A stretch of 64,000 nt of DNA from Poriferisodalis sp965208555 (GCF_965208555.1 NZ_OZ242342.1:310001-374000), one strand, 5' to 3'. Positions 15,349 through 25,646 are shown, numbered from the stretch's first letter. Program-made: numbers and translations. Notes: generated by a model not told the origin, from the sequence alone.

Positions 15349-17592
15349 GTGTTTGTTGGCGGTGTGAGGCGTCGGTGGGTGTCGGTGTTGTTGGTGGTGG
15401 TGTTGGTGGTTGGGGTTGGGGCGCCGGTGGGTGCTGAGGATGTTGGTGCGGGCGATGGTGACAGGGTGTGGGGTCGTGTGGCGGGTGGTGATGTTTCGTT
15501 GGGTGCCGGTTTTGTGCTGCCGTATGGATTGTGGTCTGACGGTGTGACGTTGTGGGTGGCTGATCCGGTGGTGGGTGCGGTGCTGGCCTATGGGCTGGCG
15601 GGCGGTGAGCGTCGTGAGGGTCGTGATGTTGACGGGTCGGGGGTGGGGTTGTGGATGCCGATGGGGGTCGGCGGTGACGGTGAGGTGTTGTGGGTGAGCG
15701 ATCTGGCGAGCGAGAGGGTGTATGGGTTCGATGTGGTGAGCGGTGAGCTGTTGGGGGGGCGCACGGTGGATCCGGGGTTCTCGCCGGGTGATGTGTGGTC
15801 TGACGGGGAAACGCTGTGGGTGGTGGATGCGGGTGGGGGCGAGGTGGCGGCGTTCGACGCGGCGACCGGCGATGCCCGTCCGTTGCGCTCTGTCGGGGCG
15901 GGTGTGGGGTCGGGCACGCGTGGGCTGTGGTCTGACGGGGTGACGTTGTGGGTGGCCGATGGTCCAGCGGCGCGTATCGACGCGTACGATCTGGCGTCGG
16001 GCGAGGCGAGGCCGCAGTCGGGGTTCGACGGCCTGGCTGATGCGGGGAACTCTGAGCCGGCGGGGATCTGGTCTGACGGCGACACGATGTGGGTGCTGGA
16101 CCATCTGCGGCTCAAGGCGTTCGCTTATCGCATGGCGCCCAACACCGCACAGGCACCCACCGACCAGCCCGAACAGGTCCAGCAGCAGCACGAATCCGAG
16201 GGTCAGCAGGGAGAGGACCAGCAAGCCGACGTGCAGCAGGGCCAGGAACAGCAGGATCAGGCCGACGAGCAGCAGCAGGACGACCAAGCCGATGTGCAGC
16301 AGGGACAGTCTGGGCAAGCCGACGAGCAGCATCAGCACGAGTCCGACAGGCAGCAGCAGGACGACCAGGCCGAGGGCGACGCCCAGCAAGAAGGAAACGC
16401 TGACGCGCAGCACGAGGCCGAAGTCCAGCAGCAGGACGCCGAGGTGCAGGTGGTGGTGCGCGCTGAGGACGAGATCGGCGAGGTGGTGCTGTGGAGCGGT
16501 GCTGCAGGTGAGCTGACGGTGTCGTGGGAGGCGCCGGTGCTGGTGCCGTTCGAGTATCGGGTGAGCTGGGCGCGTGAGGATCTGGAGTTCTTGTCGTTCC
16601 GGTTCGCGAACGAGGCTCATCGCGGCAACGAGTGGCCTGGGGGCGACTCCACCTCGGTGACCCTCACCGGCCTCGAGGAGGGCGCGGTGTACAAGGTGCA
16701 GCTGCGGGCGCGGTTCCGCGACGCCCGAGGCAAGGTGTCAGCGTCGCCGTGGACCGCCGAGACCACCGCGACCGTGCACGCGGCGGCGTCGCTGCTCGCC
16801 CACCAACAAGCCGAACAGCACGACGAACAGCAGGGCGCCGACGACAATGAGACGGAGACGACCGAGGGGGTCGAGACGACCGTCTCGGCCGCCGCCCGGC
16901 CGACCGTCGCAGATGCGGGATTGAACTCGATATCGGTGCGGTGGACGGCACCTGAGCATCCCGAGACTCCGATCACGGGCTACGACCTGCGGTACCGCGC
17001 CGTGGGTGCGTCAGAGTGGTCAGACGGACCGCAGGACGTCGCCGCCTCGCCGGCTGAGATCACGGGATTGCAGGCCGACACTGCATACGAGGTCGCTGTG
17101 AGGGCCCAAGGCGACGGCGCCGAGAGCGAATGGTCCGAGCCCGGCCGGGGCTCCACGGCGTTCTGGGTCGCGACCCTGACCGTCGGCTCACTCGATCAAT
17201 CGACGAATGGCTACTGGGGCTTCCAGAACAAGCTCAACCGCTTCGGCGACCTGACGCCGAGAACGCACACCCGGGACGGAGTGAGCTACGAGTTCTTGAT
17301 ACTGGCGTGGTACCGGGGCTACCGGGTCGACGCCGACGGGCGAACCCATACCGAGGCCCTGGACTTCTACGGCTACGACCATGTGATGCCGGCCGACTGG
17401 GTGCTGCGCATCGAGGACCGGCAGTTCCGCTTCCGAGACGCCACGCGCGGGTTCCTTCAGACAAACACGCCCCAGCAGACACGGCAGTACAAGGTCTATT
17501 GGCGACATCCCGAGCTGTCCCTCGAGCTCGGATCCCGAATCGAGGTGTCGCTGTCCCAGGAGCCGGCCGAACCTCGTGCAATACAGGATTGA
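15349..17592 (+). CDS. Exported WSDG five-blade / Q-rich / FN3 surface protein
   Basis: GTG 15349 is preceded by GGGAGG with a 7-base spacer; upstream in-frame starts (TTG 15289) look non-coding. The 747-residue protein has a signal peptide (RRRWVSVLLVVVLVVGVGAPVGA) and one block of five WSDG blades (GLWSDGVTLWV; a degenerate GVGGDGEVLWV; DVWSDGETLWV; GLWSDGVTLWV; GIWSDGDTMWV). A Gln/Asp/Glu-rich coil (about 270-390), an FN3 of the EYRVSWAREDLEFLSFR type and a second FN3 come next. The C-terminal beta domain (FWVATLTVGSL) resembles an uncharacterised domain I recall next to FN3 in marine bacterial proteins. Codon use changes sharply near 16135: upstream is G/T-rich (GTG, GGT, TTG), downstream C-rich, suggesting a mosaic origin. 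No anchor motif; probably secreted or non-covalently held. Confidence 0.8.
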   Translation: MFVGGVRRRWVSVLLVVVLVVGVGAPVGAEDVGAGDGDRVWGRVAGGDVSLGAGFVLPYGLWSDGVTLWVADPVVGAVLAYGLAGGERREGRDVDGSGVGLWMPMGVGGDGEVLWVSDLASERVYGFDVVSGELLGGRTVDPGFSPGDVWSDGETLWVVDAGGGEVAAFDAATGDARPLRSVGAGVGSGTRGLWSDGVTLWVADGPAARIDAYDLASGEARPQSGFDGLADAGNSEPAGIWSDGDTMWVLDHLRLKAFAYRMAPNTAQAPTDQPEQVQQQHESEGQQGEDQQADVQQGQEQQDQADEQQQDDQADVQQGQSGQADEQHQHESDRQQQDDQAEGDAQQEGNADAQHEAEVQQQDAEVQVVVRAEDEIGEVVLWSGAAGELTVSWEAPVLVPFEYRVSWAREDLEFLSFRFANEAHRGNEWPGGDSTSVTLTGLEEGAVYKVQLRARFRDARGKVSASPWTAETTATVHAAASLLAHQQAEQHDEQQGADDNETETTEGVETTVSAAARPTVADAGLNSISVRWTAPEHPETPITGYDLRYRAVGASEWSDGPQDVAASPAEITGLQADTAYEVAVRAQGDGAESEWSEPGRGSTAFWVATLTVGSLDQSTNGYWGFQNKLNRFGDLTPRTHTRDGVSYEFLILAWYRGYRVDADGRTHTEALDFYGYDHVMPADWVLRIEDRQFRFRDATRGFLQTNTPQQTRQYKVYWRHPELSLELGSRIEVSLSQEPAEPRAIQD

Positions 17593-17597
17593 CACTC

Positions 17598-17680
17598 TCC
17601 GACATCGATTTCAATTGGTACCTCGCCACCGAGCGCGATGGGCCGAAGTCGTTCGATCTCGCCACCCGACGACAACGGCT
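17598..17680 (+). pseudogene. Relic of the 5' end of a WSDG gene
   Basis: Bases 17598-17661 match 26156-26220 almost base for base. Both encode SDIDFNWYLAT, four variable residues, then GPKSFDL, the start of the mature 26008 protein. After FDLATRR the similarity ends and TAG follows at 17680. There is no signal peptide and no blade. The piece lies in the 137-bp gap between the convergent genes ending at 17592 and 17730. A WSDG gene probably once stood here and was removed by recombination. Confidence 0.75.
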
Positions 17681-17729
17681 AGTCGAGTCGCTGCCGGGTC
17701 GCTGGGTCGGGGCGCTGTGGTGGTGGGTG

Positions 17730-20700
17730 TCAGCTGCGTTGACGGAGGATGCTGCGGGCGGCTTGGGCGGCGGTGTGGGTGCGGGTGGCGCCGGTGATGC
17801 GGCGGATGTGGGTGCTGTCGGGCGCGGTGCCGGAAATGGCGGCGCGCACGGTGTCGGCGACCGCTGCTCGGCCGCCGATGATCACCACGCGGGCGGGCCG
17901 GTAGTCGCGAATGAGCGCAGCGGTCGCCTCGGGCAGCGACCCGCCGGTGGTGTAGGCGACCGCGGCGTTGTCGGTGGCCGCCGCGTACGCCGCGGCCACG
18001 CCCACATCGGGCGGCGACCAGCCGTTGGCCACCACCAAGGTGACGCCCTCGGGCGCCCCGGCGGGACTGCCCAGCACCCGACGCGCCGCCGCCGCCGCGG
18101 TCTCGACACGGTCCGCGCCCATCAGCCGCGTGATGCCAGCATCAGCACCGGCCGCAGCGGCGACCTCGTCCTCCACGGCGCTGCTGAGCGCAGCGGTGCC
18201 TCCCACCAGCACCACCCGCGCCACGTCATAGTCGCGCAGCACCGCCGCCGACTCCTCAGGCAGCACCCCCTGCTGGGCATAGAGCACCGCCGAACGGCGA
18301 GTACGCGCCGCCAGCGACGCCGCCGCCCCGATGTCAGGCGGCGACCAGCCGTTCGCCACCACCACCGTCACCCGCCCCGCCGACGACGGAACCCCCAGCA
18401 CCCGACGCGCCGCCGCCGCCGCCGTCTCAACGCGGCCCGCACCGGTCACACGCACCACACCCGAATCCTGCGACGCCGCCCGGATCCCGCTGCGCACGCC
18501 GAACGACACCGCCGCCGTGCCGCCCACGATCACCACCTCAGCAGGCAACGCCTCCCGAACCAGCACCGCAGTCTCAGCCGACAGCACATCACCCGCCGTG
18601 TAGGTCACCACCCCGCCATCAGTACGCGCCGCCAACACCGACGCCACCCCCACATCAGCCGGCGACCACCCATTCGCCACCACAAACACCGCCACACCAA
18701 CATCAAAATCACCACCACCACCAGAACCGCTACCAGAACCGCCACCAGAACCGCCAGAACTGCCGCCCGAAGCGCCACGAGGCGCTTGAACGCCAGGTAT
18801 TGAAATCGACGGTGCGGCGACAAACTCGTCGACGTCAGTAACGTCGATGGTCAAGGCGAGCGTGTCGTCGATAGCTGGGTCGCTGCCGCCCGAGGCATTT
18901 CTGTTGTCGCTGACATTGAGCATCACGCTGTAGGCGCTCTTGGTCTCGTAGTCGATCAGCGCAGTGTCACGAACGATGATCTCACCACTGACTGGGTCCC
19001 ATTCGAACTCCTCCCCGGCGTCGAACGCGGCAGCGTCGGGGCCGGTGACGGTGTAGGTCAGGTTGTCTCCGTCGGGGTCGGTCGCGAGCTGCATGCCCAG
19101 CGTTCCCGACGTTGCGTTCTCGTCCACCCTCACCGTCACCGCAGCAACCTCGAATACCGGGGCGCCGTTGACCGGCTGGCTGTCGGTGCCGCCGCCGGCG
19201 CCGTCGTCGCACCGGTCGGCGGCGGTGTCGACGGTGCCGCCGCTGCCGGGCACCATCACGTCGTCGTAGGCGTTCTTGCCCGAGCCGAGCGTGTCTTCGT
19301 AGTAGGCCACGACACGCAGATACATGCCGTTGTCGGAGTCTTGGATGCTGCGCGACGTCGTGCTCGCGGTATTGACGGCGCCGATCTCGTAGAACGGCCC
19401 GGTCTCGGCAGCCGACTTGCACCACTGCCAGGTGGGATGGCCCACCAGACCGTCCGGGTCGCCACGGTGCTCGACGTTGATCGTATTGCCGTCACGAGTG
19501 AGCCGCACGAAGCCGTCGGCGTGCTCCTCGTCGACGTTCACGACCTCGATGGTCAACTCGATCGTGTCATCGACCGCCGGATCGGCCTGCCCGGAGAGGT
19601 TCTTGTTGTCGCTGACATTGAGCACCACGCTGTAGGAACTCTTGGTCTCGAAGTCGATCCCCGCGGTGGCCCTCACCGTGACCGCCCCGGTGACCGTGTC
19701 CCACTCGAACGCCTCCCCGACACCGAACGCGGCAGCGTCGGCGCCGGTCAACGAATACGCCAGCGGGTCGCCTTCGGGGTCGGTCGCGAGGTACGTGCCC
19801 AGCGTTCCCGACGTCACGTTCTCGTCCACCCTCACCGTCACCGCAGCAACCTCGAACACCGGCGGCGCCGATCCGCTCACTGCTGCTGATGTGACGGCGT
19901 GCGCCTCGCGTTCGTCGGTGGCCGACGACGCGTCGCGGTACGCAACGGTCGCCCTGAGCACACTGCGCAGGTCATCAACAGTGGGCGTGTACACAGCAGA
20001 CTCCGCGCCCGCAATGTCAATGAACGGCCCCGCCGCGTCAGCGGCGCGCGCCCAGCTCCACTGCGCAGCCGTGACAGCCCCGTCAGGATCGGTCAGCGTC
20101 GCAGTGATCACGACATCCCCTACGGGCGCCACGTCGAAGGTCACCACGCCGGGCTCGTCGACATTGACGACCTCGATCGTCAAAGCGAGCATGTCGTCGA
20201 CGGCGGGGTCGGCCTCCCCGGCGAGGCTCTTGTTGTCGGAGGCGTTGAGCACCACGCTGTATGAGCTCTTGGTCTCGTAGTCGATCCCCGCGGTGTCCCT
20301 CACCGTGATGTCACCGGTGGTCGTATCCCATTCGAACGTCGCCCCGACGTCGAACGCGGCAGCATCGTCGCCGGTGACGGTGTAGGTCACATCGTCGCCA
20401 TCGGGATCGGTCGCGAGGAATGTGCCCAGCGTTCCCGATGCGGCGTTCTCCTCCACCGTCACCGTCTCCGTCGCAGAAGCGAACTCGGGCGGCACCGATC
20501 CGCCCACTTCTGATGATGTGACAGCGTGCGCCTCGCGCTCGTCGGTGGCAGACGACGCGTCGCGGTAGGTGACGGTCGCTCTGAGCACCTTGCGCACCTC
20601 GTCGACACCAGGCGTGTACGCGGCAGCGTCGGCCCCGACGATCTCGGTGAACGGCCCCGCGGCCGTGTCGGCGCTCGCCCAGCTCCACTGCGCGGCCGTG

Positions 20701-23700
20701 ACAGCCCCGTCAGGATCGGTCAGCGTCGCCGTGATCACGACATCCCCTACGGGCGCCACGTCGAAGACCACCACGCCGGGCTCGTCGACGTTCACGACCT
20801 CGATCGTCACATCGATGGTGTCGTCGACTATCGGCGGGTCTTGCGCGTTGCCGTGGTCGTCGACACCGTTGGTGACAGTGAACGACATCGAGTATGTCGT
20901 CTTGGTCTCATAGTCCAGTCCCTCAGCGGTGGCTGAGTCGGCGACGGTGATGGCGCCGGTCGAGGCATCGAAGCTGAACGGGCCGTTCGCGCCGAATGCG
21001 GCGGCGTCGGTGCCGGTGACCGCGAACGTCAGCCTGGACTGGTCGGCGACGTTGCGCACCAGCACCGTCGGGGTGCCGACGTCTGCGCCGCCTGCTGAGT
21101 TCTCCTCGACGGAGAAGGTCACCGTCGCCTCGGCGTACTCCGGTTCTATCGATCCGCTCACGGGCGCGGAGACGGCATGCGCCTGACGCTGGATCGTGGC
21201 CGACGACGCGTCGTTGTAGGTGACCGTCGCCCTGAGCACCTTGCGCAGATCATCGGCACCAGGCGTGTACGCAGCAGCGTTCGCGCCAGTAATGGGCGCG
21301 AACGGCCCCGCAGCATCGTCGGCACGCGCCCAGCTCCACTGCTCAGCCGTGACAGCCCCGTCAGGATCGGTCAGCGACGCAGTCAACATGACGTCCAGCG
21401 TCGGCGCCACGTCGAAGTCCACCGTGCCGGGCTCGTCGACGTTCACGACATCGACAGTCAACGCGAGCGTGTCATCGACAGCAGGATCGGCCTCCCCGGC
21501 GGAGTTCTTGCCGTCGCTGACGTTGAGCACCACGCTGTAGGAGGTCTTGGTCTCGTAATCGATCCCCGCGGTGTCTCTCACCGTGACCGCGCCGGTGGTC
21601 GTATCCCACTCGAACGTCGCCCCGACGTCGAACGCAGCAGCGTCGGCACCGGTCACCGTGTAGACCAGATCGTCGCCGTCGGAGTCGGTCGCGAGGAACG
21701 TGCCCAGCACCCCCGACGTGGCGTTCTCGTCCACCGACACCGTCGCCGACGCCTGGCCGAACTCCGGCGGCACCGATCCGCTCACGGGCGCGGTGACGGC
21801 ATGCGCCTGACGCTGGATCGTGTCCGACGACGCGTCGTGGTAGGCGACGGTGGCTCTGAGCACCTTGCGCAGGTCGCCGGCGGCGGGCGTGTACGCGGCG
21901 CTGGTGGCGCCGGGAATGGCGGCGAACGGCCCGGCGGGGTTGTCGGCGCGTGCCCATGTCCACTGCTCAGCGGTGACGCTTCCGTCGGGGTCGGTCAGCT
22001 CTGCTGTGAGCTGCACGTCCAGCGTCGGCGCCACGTCGAAGTCCACCGTGCCGGGCTCGTCGACGTTGACGACCTCGATGGTCAGAACGAGCGTGTCGTC
22101 TGCAGTCGGGTCTGGGTCCCCTGCGGGGTTCTTGCCGTCGCTGGCGTTGAGCGTCACGCTGTAGGAGTTCTTGGTCTCGTAATCGATCGCCGCGGTGGCT
22201 CTCACCGTGACCGCGCCGGTGGAGGCGTCGAAGCTGAACGAGCCGCCCGCGTCGAACGCCGCAGCGTCGGCGCCGGTCACGGTGTGGGCCACGTCGTCCC
22301 CGTCAGGGTCGACAGCGAGGAACGTGCCCAGCACCCCCGACGTGGCGTTCTCGTCCACTGTCACGGTCGCCGACGCCTGGCCGAACTCCGGCGGCGCCGA
22401 TCCGCTCACTGCTGCGGTGACGGCATGCGCCTGCCGCTGGATTGTGGCCGACGACGCGTCGTGGTAGGCGACGGTGGCTCTGAGCACCTTGCGCAGGTCG
22501 CCGGCGGCGGGCGTGTACGCGGCGCTGGTGGCGCCGGGAATGGCGGCGAACGGCCCGGCGGGGTTGTCGGCGCGTGCCCATGTCCACTGCTCAGCGGTGA
22601 CGCTTCCGTCGGGGTCGGTCAGCGACGCAGTCAGCGGCACACCCTGCGTCGGCGCCACGTCGAAGTCCACCGTGCCGGGCTCGTCGACGTTGACGACCTC
22701 GATGGTCAGAACGAGCGTGTCGTCGACAGCCGGGTCTGGGTCCCCTGCGGGGTTCTTGCCGTCGCTGACGTTGAGCACCACGCTGTAGGAGGTCTTGGTC
22801 TCGTAGTCGATCGCCGCGGTGGCCCTCACCGTGACCGCGCCGGTGGAGGCGTCGAAGCTGAACGAGCCGCCCGCGTCGAACGCCGCAGCGTCGGCGCCGG
22901 TCACCGTGTACACCAGCGCGTCGCCGTCGGGATCAGCCGCGAGGAACGTGCCCAGCAGCCCCGACGTCGCGTTCTCGTCCACCGACACCGTCGCCGACGC
23001 CTGGCCGAACTCCGGGGCGCTGTTGACTTGCTCGGTGACGGTGCCGTCGTCGCACCGGTCGGTGGTGGTGTCGACGGTGCCGCCGGTGCCGGGCACCATG
23101 TAGTCGCGGTAGGCCTTCTTGTCCGGGCCATGCCCGTCCTCATAGGTGGCCACAACCCGTAGGTACGTGCCGTGGTCGGCCGAGGTCAACGTGCGACTAC
23201 TCGTGCTTGAGGTCAAAGGACTGCCGACCTCATGGAACGGGCCGTTCTCGCCGGCGGATTTGCACCACTGCCAAGTGGGGTTGCCCTTGATGACATCGGG
23301 ATCGCCTTGGCTCCCTGCGATGAGAAAGGTCCCAAGCGGGAGCAACGTCACCAAGCCGTCGGGATTCTGTTCGTCGACGTTGGCGATGTCGATGGTGACG
23401 TCGATGGTGTCGTCGGCTGCGGTGTCGGGATCGCCGTTGTCGTCGACGCCGTTGGTGACCTCCAGGGTCACCGTGTAGGTCTGCTTGGTCTCGAAGTCCA
23501 GTGCCGCGGCGCTGCTTGCGTCGTTGACGGTGATGGCGCCGGTGGAGGCGTCGAGGCTGAGCGGGCCGTCGGTGTCGAACGCGGCGGCGTCGGCGCCAGT
23601 GACGGTGAAAGCCAGCCTGCTCTGGTCGGCGCTGTTGCGCAGCAGCACCTCAGGAGTGCCGATGGGGGTGCCGCCCGGGGAATTCTCCTCGATGCTGTAG

Positions 23701-25634
23701 GTCGCGGTACCCTCGACGAACTGCGGTTCCGTCGAGCCGCTCACCGGTTCTGTGACGGCGTGCGCCTGCCGCTGAACCGTGGCCGACGACGCGTCGTGGT
23801 ACGTCACGGTGGCTCTGAGCACCTTGCCCACATCGCCGACACCGGGTGTGTACGAGGCGCCGGCAGCGCCGGAGATCGCAGAGAACGGCCCGTCGTCGGT
23901 GTCGGCGCGTGCCCATGCCCACGAGGCGGATGTGACGCTCCCGTCGGGATCGCTCAGCTCTGCTGTGATCTCGACGTCCAGCTCCGGCGTGCCGTCGAAG
24001 CTCACGATGCCGGGCTCGTCGACGTTCTCGACGCGGACCGTCACCTCGATCGTGTCGTCGACGGTGCGGGCATCGATCGGCTCGGTGTAGCCCGAGGCGT
24101 CCAGCCCGTCCGTGGCCTGCACCGTCACCAAGAACTCCGTCGTGCCGTTCTCGAAGTCGAGCACAGCCGACTCGCGGACGGTGATCTGGCTCGTCTCGTG
24201 ATCGTAGGCGAATGCCTCGTTGAACTCGTCGAAGCCGGTCTGGTGCTGCGCCGAGGGCGAGCGCGCCGCCACTGAGTAGAAGACCACGTCTCCGTCGCTG
24301 TCCGCGGCCGCCGCCACAGTGCCCACCACGGTGCCCGGCTCAGCGTTCTCGTCGACGGGCAGAGACACCGAGGACTGGCCGAACGCGGGTTCGCTATTGC
24401 CCGACCCCGACCGCTGCACGCCTCCGACATGGATCGCCAGCCGGTGACCCCGCTTGCCCCAACTCCCCTCGTTCTGGGGGCCGCCGAAGCCGTAAGACCA
24501 AGCATCCTCGTGGATTCCCCAGCCGGGCGATTTGCCTGTGTCCTCGGCGTCACCGACATCGAGCTCGGTCAATTCGGCGCGACTCGACCCCTCCGGCGTG
24601 GTGACGACGACGAAATAGGCCGTGTCGGCCTCGAGCCGCACCCGCTGACCCGCAGGCGTGCTGAAAGTGTTGACCGCGTTCGGCTGGATTGCGGCGGGAC
24701 CGGACATCTCGGCGAGCGCCGCGCCCGGTCCGCTGTCGGCAGTGGCGGCGTGCAAGCGCACCAGCACCGGGTCCGTGACGCTGTCCCGGTGCACGTGGAG
24801 GCCGACTGAGGTCACGTCGTAGCCGTCGGGGCTGCTGCCGGTGGTGAATCCCTGCGCGCTAGGAGGATGTTCGCTGCTCGACTTGGGAGACAGCATCACG
24901 TTGGACGCCAGCGTGCCGACCCGCGCCGTGGTGAGCGTCAACGACTTGGTCGACCCATGGCCGTCGTCGTAGCCCGCGGTGACACGCAGGTGCTTTGCGT
25001 CGTCGTCGTCGGTGACCGTATAGCTCGCAGACGTCGCGCCGGCGATGTCGGCGAACGCTCCGCCGGGAAGGTCCCCGCGGGACCACTGCCAAGAGACGGC
25101 TTCCGCCGACGTCAGGTCCTGGTCGGTCACCCTCGCTTGGAGCGTGGCATCGACCTGGGAGGCCCCGCTGACCGAGAGCCTGCCGGGATCGTCCTCGTCA
25201 GTGACGTTGATCGTCACCTCGACCGTGTCGTCGACGGCCGTGTCCGCGTTCCCCGCAGAGTCCTGGTTGTCCCGGAGCGTGACGGAGACCGCATACGACG
25301 ACCGCGTCTCGTGATCGAGCCGACCGCGGACCCGTATCCGCAACGTCTTGCCGCCGTCTTTGTCGATGATGAATGCCCTGTTCACGCCGGAGCCGCTCGC
25401 GGTGATCTGCACTTCGTCGTGGTCGGAGTCCGACACGTAGACGTAGCCGACGATCTCGTCCACTGATGCGTGCTCGGACACGCTGAACGTCAGCGACTCC
25501 CCGTCAGCGAGCCTCGAACCGTTCTGGCCGTCAAGAAAAAACGGCTGGCTGTTCGCAGCCGACACCGGACCAGCCGAAACCAGCACCAGCGACGCCGCGA
25601 ACACCAGCGCCGCTGCGGCGCGAAACAGCCTCAT
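17730..25634 (-). CDS. Giant cadherin-repeat, CWB2-anchored surface protein
   Basis: The 2,634-residue protein starts at ATG 25634 with a signal peptide (MRLFRAAAALVFAASLVLVS). An N-terminal domain follows, then a choice-of-anchor-type domain (about 235-420, AQGFTTGSSPDGYDVTSVGL) and nine cadherin-like repeats with calcium-type motifs (VDENATSG, DPDGD, IDYETKTSYSVVLNVSDG). These alternate with a second sandwich domain (DPDGSVTAEQWTWARAD and similar). A Gly/Ser linker leads to three CWB2 modules at the C-terminus (about 2,310-2,634; VVIVGGTAAVS, VVLVGGTAALS, VVIIGGRAAVA), which should hold it to the cell wall. Internal DNA repeats include a 176-bp segment present twice. In-frame TAG sits 9 bp before the ATG, and a C15 tract lies just beyond it. 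Likely calcium-dependent adhesin. Confidence 0.88.
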   Translation of the reverse strand: MRLFRAAAALVFAASLVLVSAGPVSAANSQPFFLDGQNGSRLADGESLTFSVSEHASVDEIVGYVYVSDSDHDEVQITASGSGVNRAFIIDKDGGKTLRIRVRGRLDHETRSSYAVSVTLRDNQDSAGNADTAVDDTVEVTINVTDEDDPGRLSVSGASQVDATLQARVTDQDLTSAEAVSWQWSRGDLPGGAFADIAGATSASYTVTDDDDAKHLRVTAGYDDGHGSTKSLTLTTARVGTLASNVMLSPKSSSEHPPSAQGFTTGSSPDGYDVTSVGLHVHRDSVTDPVLVRLHAATADSGPGAALAEMSGPAAIQPNAVNTFSTPAGQRVRLEADTAYFVVVTTPEGSSRAELTELDVGDAEDTGKSPGWGIHEDAWSYGFGGPQNEGSWGKRGHRLAIHVGGVQRSGSGNSEPAFGQSSVSLPVDENAEPGTVVGTVAAAADSDGDVVFYSVAARSPSAQHQTGFDEFNEAFAYDHETSQITVRESAVLDFENGTTEFLVTVQATDGLDASGYTEPIDARTVDDTIEVTVRVENVDEPGIVSFDGTPELDVEITAELSDPDGSVTSASWAWARADTDDGPFSAISGAAGASYTPGVGDVGKVLRATVTYHDASSATVQRQAHAVTEPVSGSTEPQFVEGTATYSIEENSPGGTPIGTPEVLLRNSADQSRLAFTVTGADAAAFDTDGPLSLDASTGAITVNDASSAAALDFETKQTYTVTLEVTNGVDDNGDPDTAADDTIDVTIDIANVDEQNPDGLVTLLPLGTFLIAGSQGDPDVIKGNPTWQWCKSAGENGPFHEVGSPLTSSTSSRTLTSADHGTYLRVVATYEDGHGPDKKAYRDYMVPGTGGTVDTTTDRCDDGTVTEQVNSAPEFGQASATVSVDENATSGLLGTFLAADPDGDALVYTVTGADAAAFDAGGSFSFDASTGAVTVRATAAIDYETKTSYSVVLNVSDGKNPAGDPDPAVDDTLVLTIEVVNVDEPGTVDFDVAPTQGVPLTASLTDPDGSVTAEQWTWARADNPAGPFAAIPGATSAAYTPAAGDLRKVLRATVAYHDASSATIQRQAHAVTAAVSGSAPPEFGQASATVTVDENATSGVLGTFLAVDPDGDDVAHTVTGADAAAFDAGGSFSFDASTGAVTVRATAAIDYETKNSYSVTLNASDGKNPAGDPDPTADDTLVLTIEVVNVDEPGTVDFDVAPTLDVQLTAELTDPDGSVTAEQWTWARADNPAGPFAAIPGATSAAYTPAAGDLRKVLRATVAYHDASSDTIQRQAHAVTAPVSGSVPPEFGQASATVSVDENATSGVLGTFLATDSDGDDLVYTVTGADAAAFDVGATFEWDTTTGAVTVRDTAGIDYETKTSYSVVLNVSDGKNSAGEADPAVDDTLALTVDVVNVDEPGTVDFDVAPTLDVMLTASLTDPDGAVTAEQWSWARADDAAGPFAPITGANAAAYTPGADDLRKVLRATVTYNDASSATIQRQAHAVSAPVSGSIEPEYAEATVTFSVEENSAGGADVGTPTVLVRNVADQSRLTFAVTGTDAAAFGANGPFSFDASTGAITVADSATAEGLDYETKTTYSMSFTVTNGVDDHGNAQDPPIVDDTIDVTIEVVNVDEPGVVVFDVAPVGDVVITATLTDPDGAVTAAQWSWASADTAAGPFTEIVGADAAAYTPGVDEVRKVLRATVTYRDASSATDEREAHAVTSSEVGGSVPPEFASATETVTVEENAASGTLGTFLATDPDGDDVTYTVTGDDAAAFDVGATFEWDTTTGDITVRDTAGIDYETKSSYSVVLNASDNKSLAGEADPAVDDMLALTIEVVNVDEPGVVTFDVAPVGDVVITATLTDPDGAVTAAQWSWARAADAAGPFIDIAGAESAVYTPTVDDLRSVLRATVAYRDASSATDEREAHAVTSAAVSGSAPPVFEVAAVTVRVDENVTSGTLGTYLATDPEGDPLAYSLTGADAAAFGVGEAFEWDTVTGAVTVRATAGIDFETKSSYSVVLNVSDNKNLSGQADPAVDDTIELTIEVVNVDEEHADGFVRLTRDGNTINVEHRGDPDGLVGHPTWQWCKSAAETGPFYEIGAVNTASTTSRSIQDSDNGMYLRVVAYYEDTLGSGKNAYDDVMVPGSGGTVDTAADRCDDGAGGGTDSQPVNGAPVFEVAAVTVRVDENATSGTLGMQLATDPDGDNLTYTVTGPDAAAFDAGEEFEWDPVSGEIIVRDTALIDYETKSAYSVMLNVSDNRNASGGSDPAIDDTLALTIDVTDVDEFVAAPSISIPGVQAPRGASGGSSGGSGGGSGSGSGGGGDFDVGVAVFVVANGWSPADVGVASVLAARTDGGVVTYTAGDVLSAETAVLVREALPAEVVIVGGTAAVSFGVRSGIRAASQDSGVVRVTGAGRVETAAAAARRVLGVPSSAGRVTVVVANGWSPPDIGAAASLAARTRRSAVLYAQQGVLPEESAAVLRDYDVARVVLVGGTAALSSAVEDEVAAAAGADAGITRLMGADRVETAAAAARRVLGSPAGAPEGVTLVVANGWSPPDVGVAAAYAAATDNAAVAYTTGGSLPEATAALIRDYRPARVVIIGGRAAVADTVRAAISGTAPDSTHIRRITGATRTHTAAQAARSILRQRS
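21824..21999. repeat. 176-bp internal repeat, copy 1
   Basis: By eye identical to 22448-22623, offset 624 bp (208 codons), which is one cadherin-plus-sandwich unit of the surrounding gene. It codes for most of the sandwich domain. Confidence 0.85.
22448..22623. repeat. 176-bp internal repeat, copy 2
   Basis: Second copy of 21824-21999. Flanks diverge at both ends (TGT versus TGG before it, TCTGCT versus GACGCA after it), so identity is confined to this block, as after gene conversion or a recent unit duplication. Confidence 0.85.
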
Positions 25635-25646
25635 GGGCGCCTAAGC

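Noticed and set aside
19341..23162. Several long plus-strand ORFs opposite the cadherin gene
   Set aside because: Repeated antisense images of the cadherin repeats, with no start signals or folds of their own.
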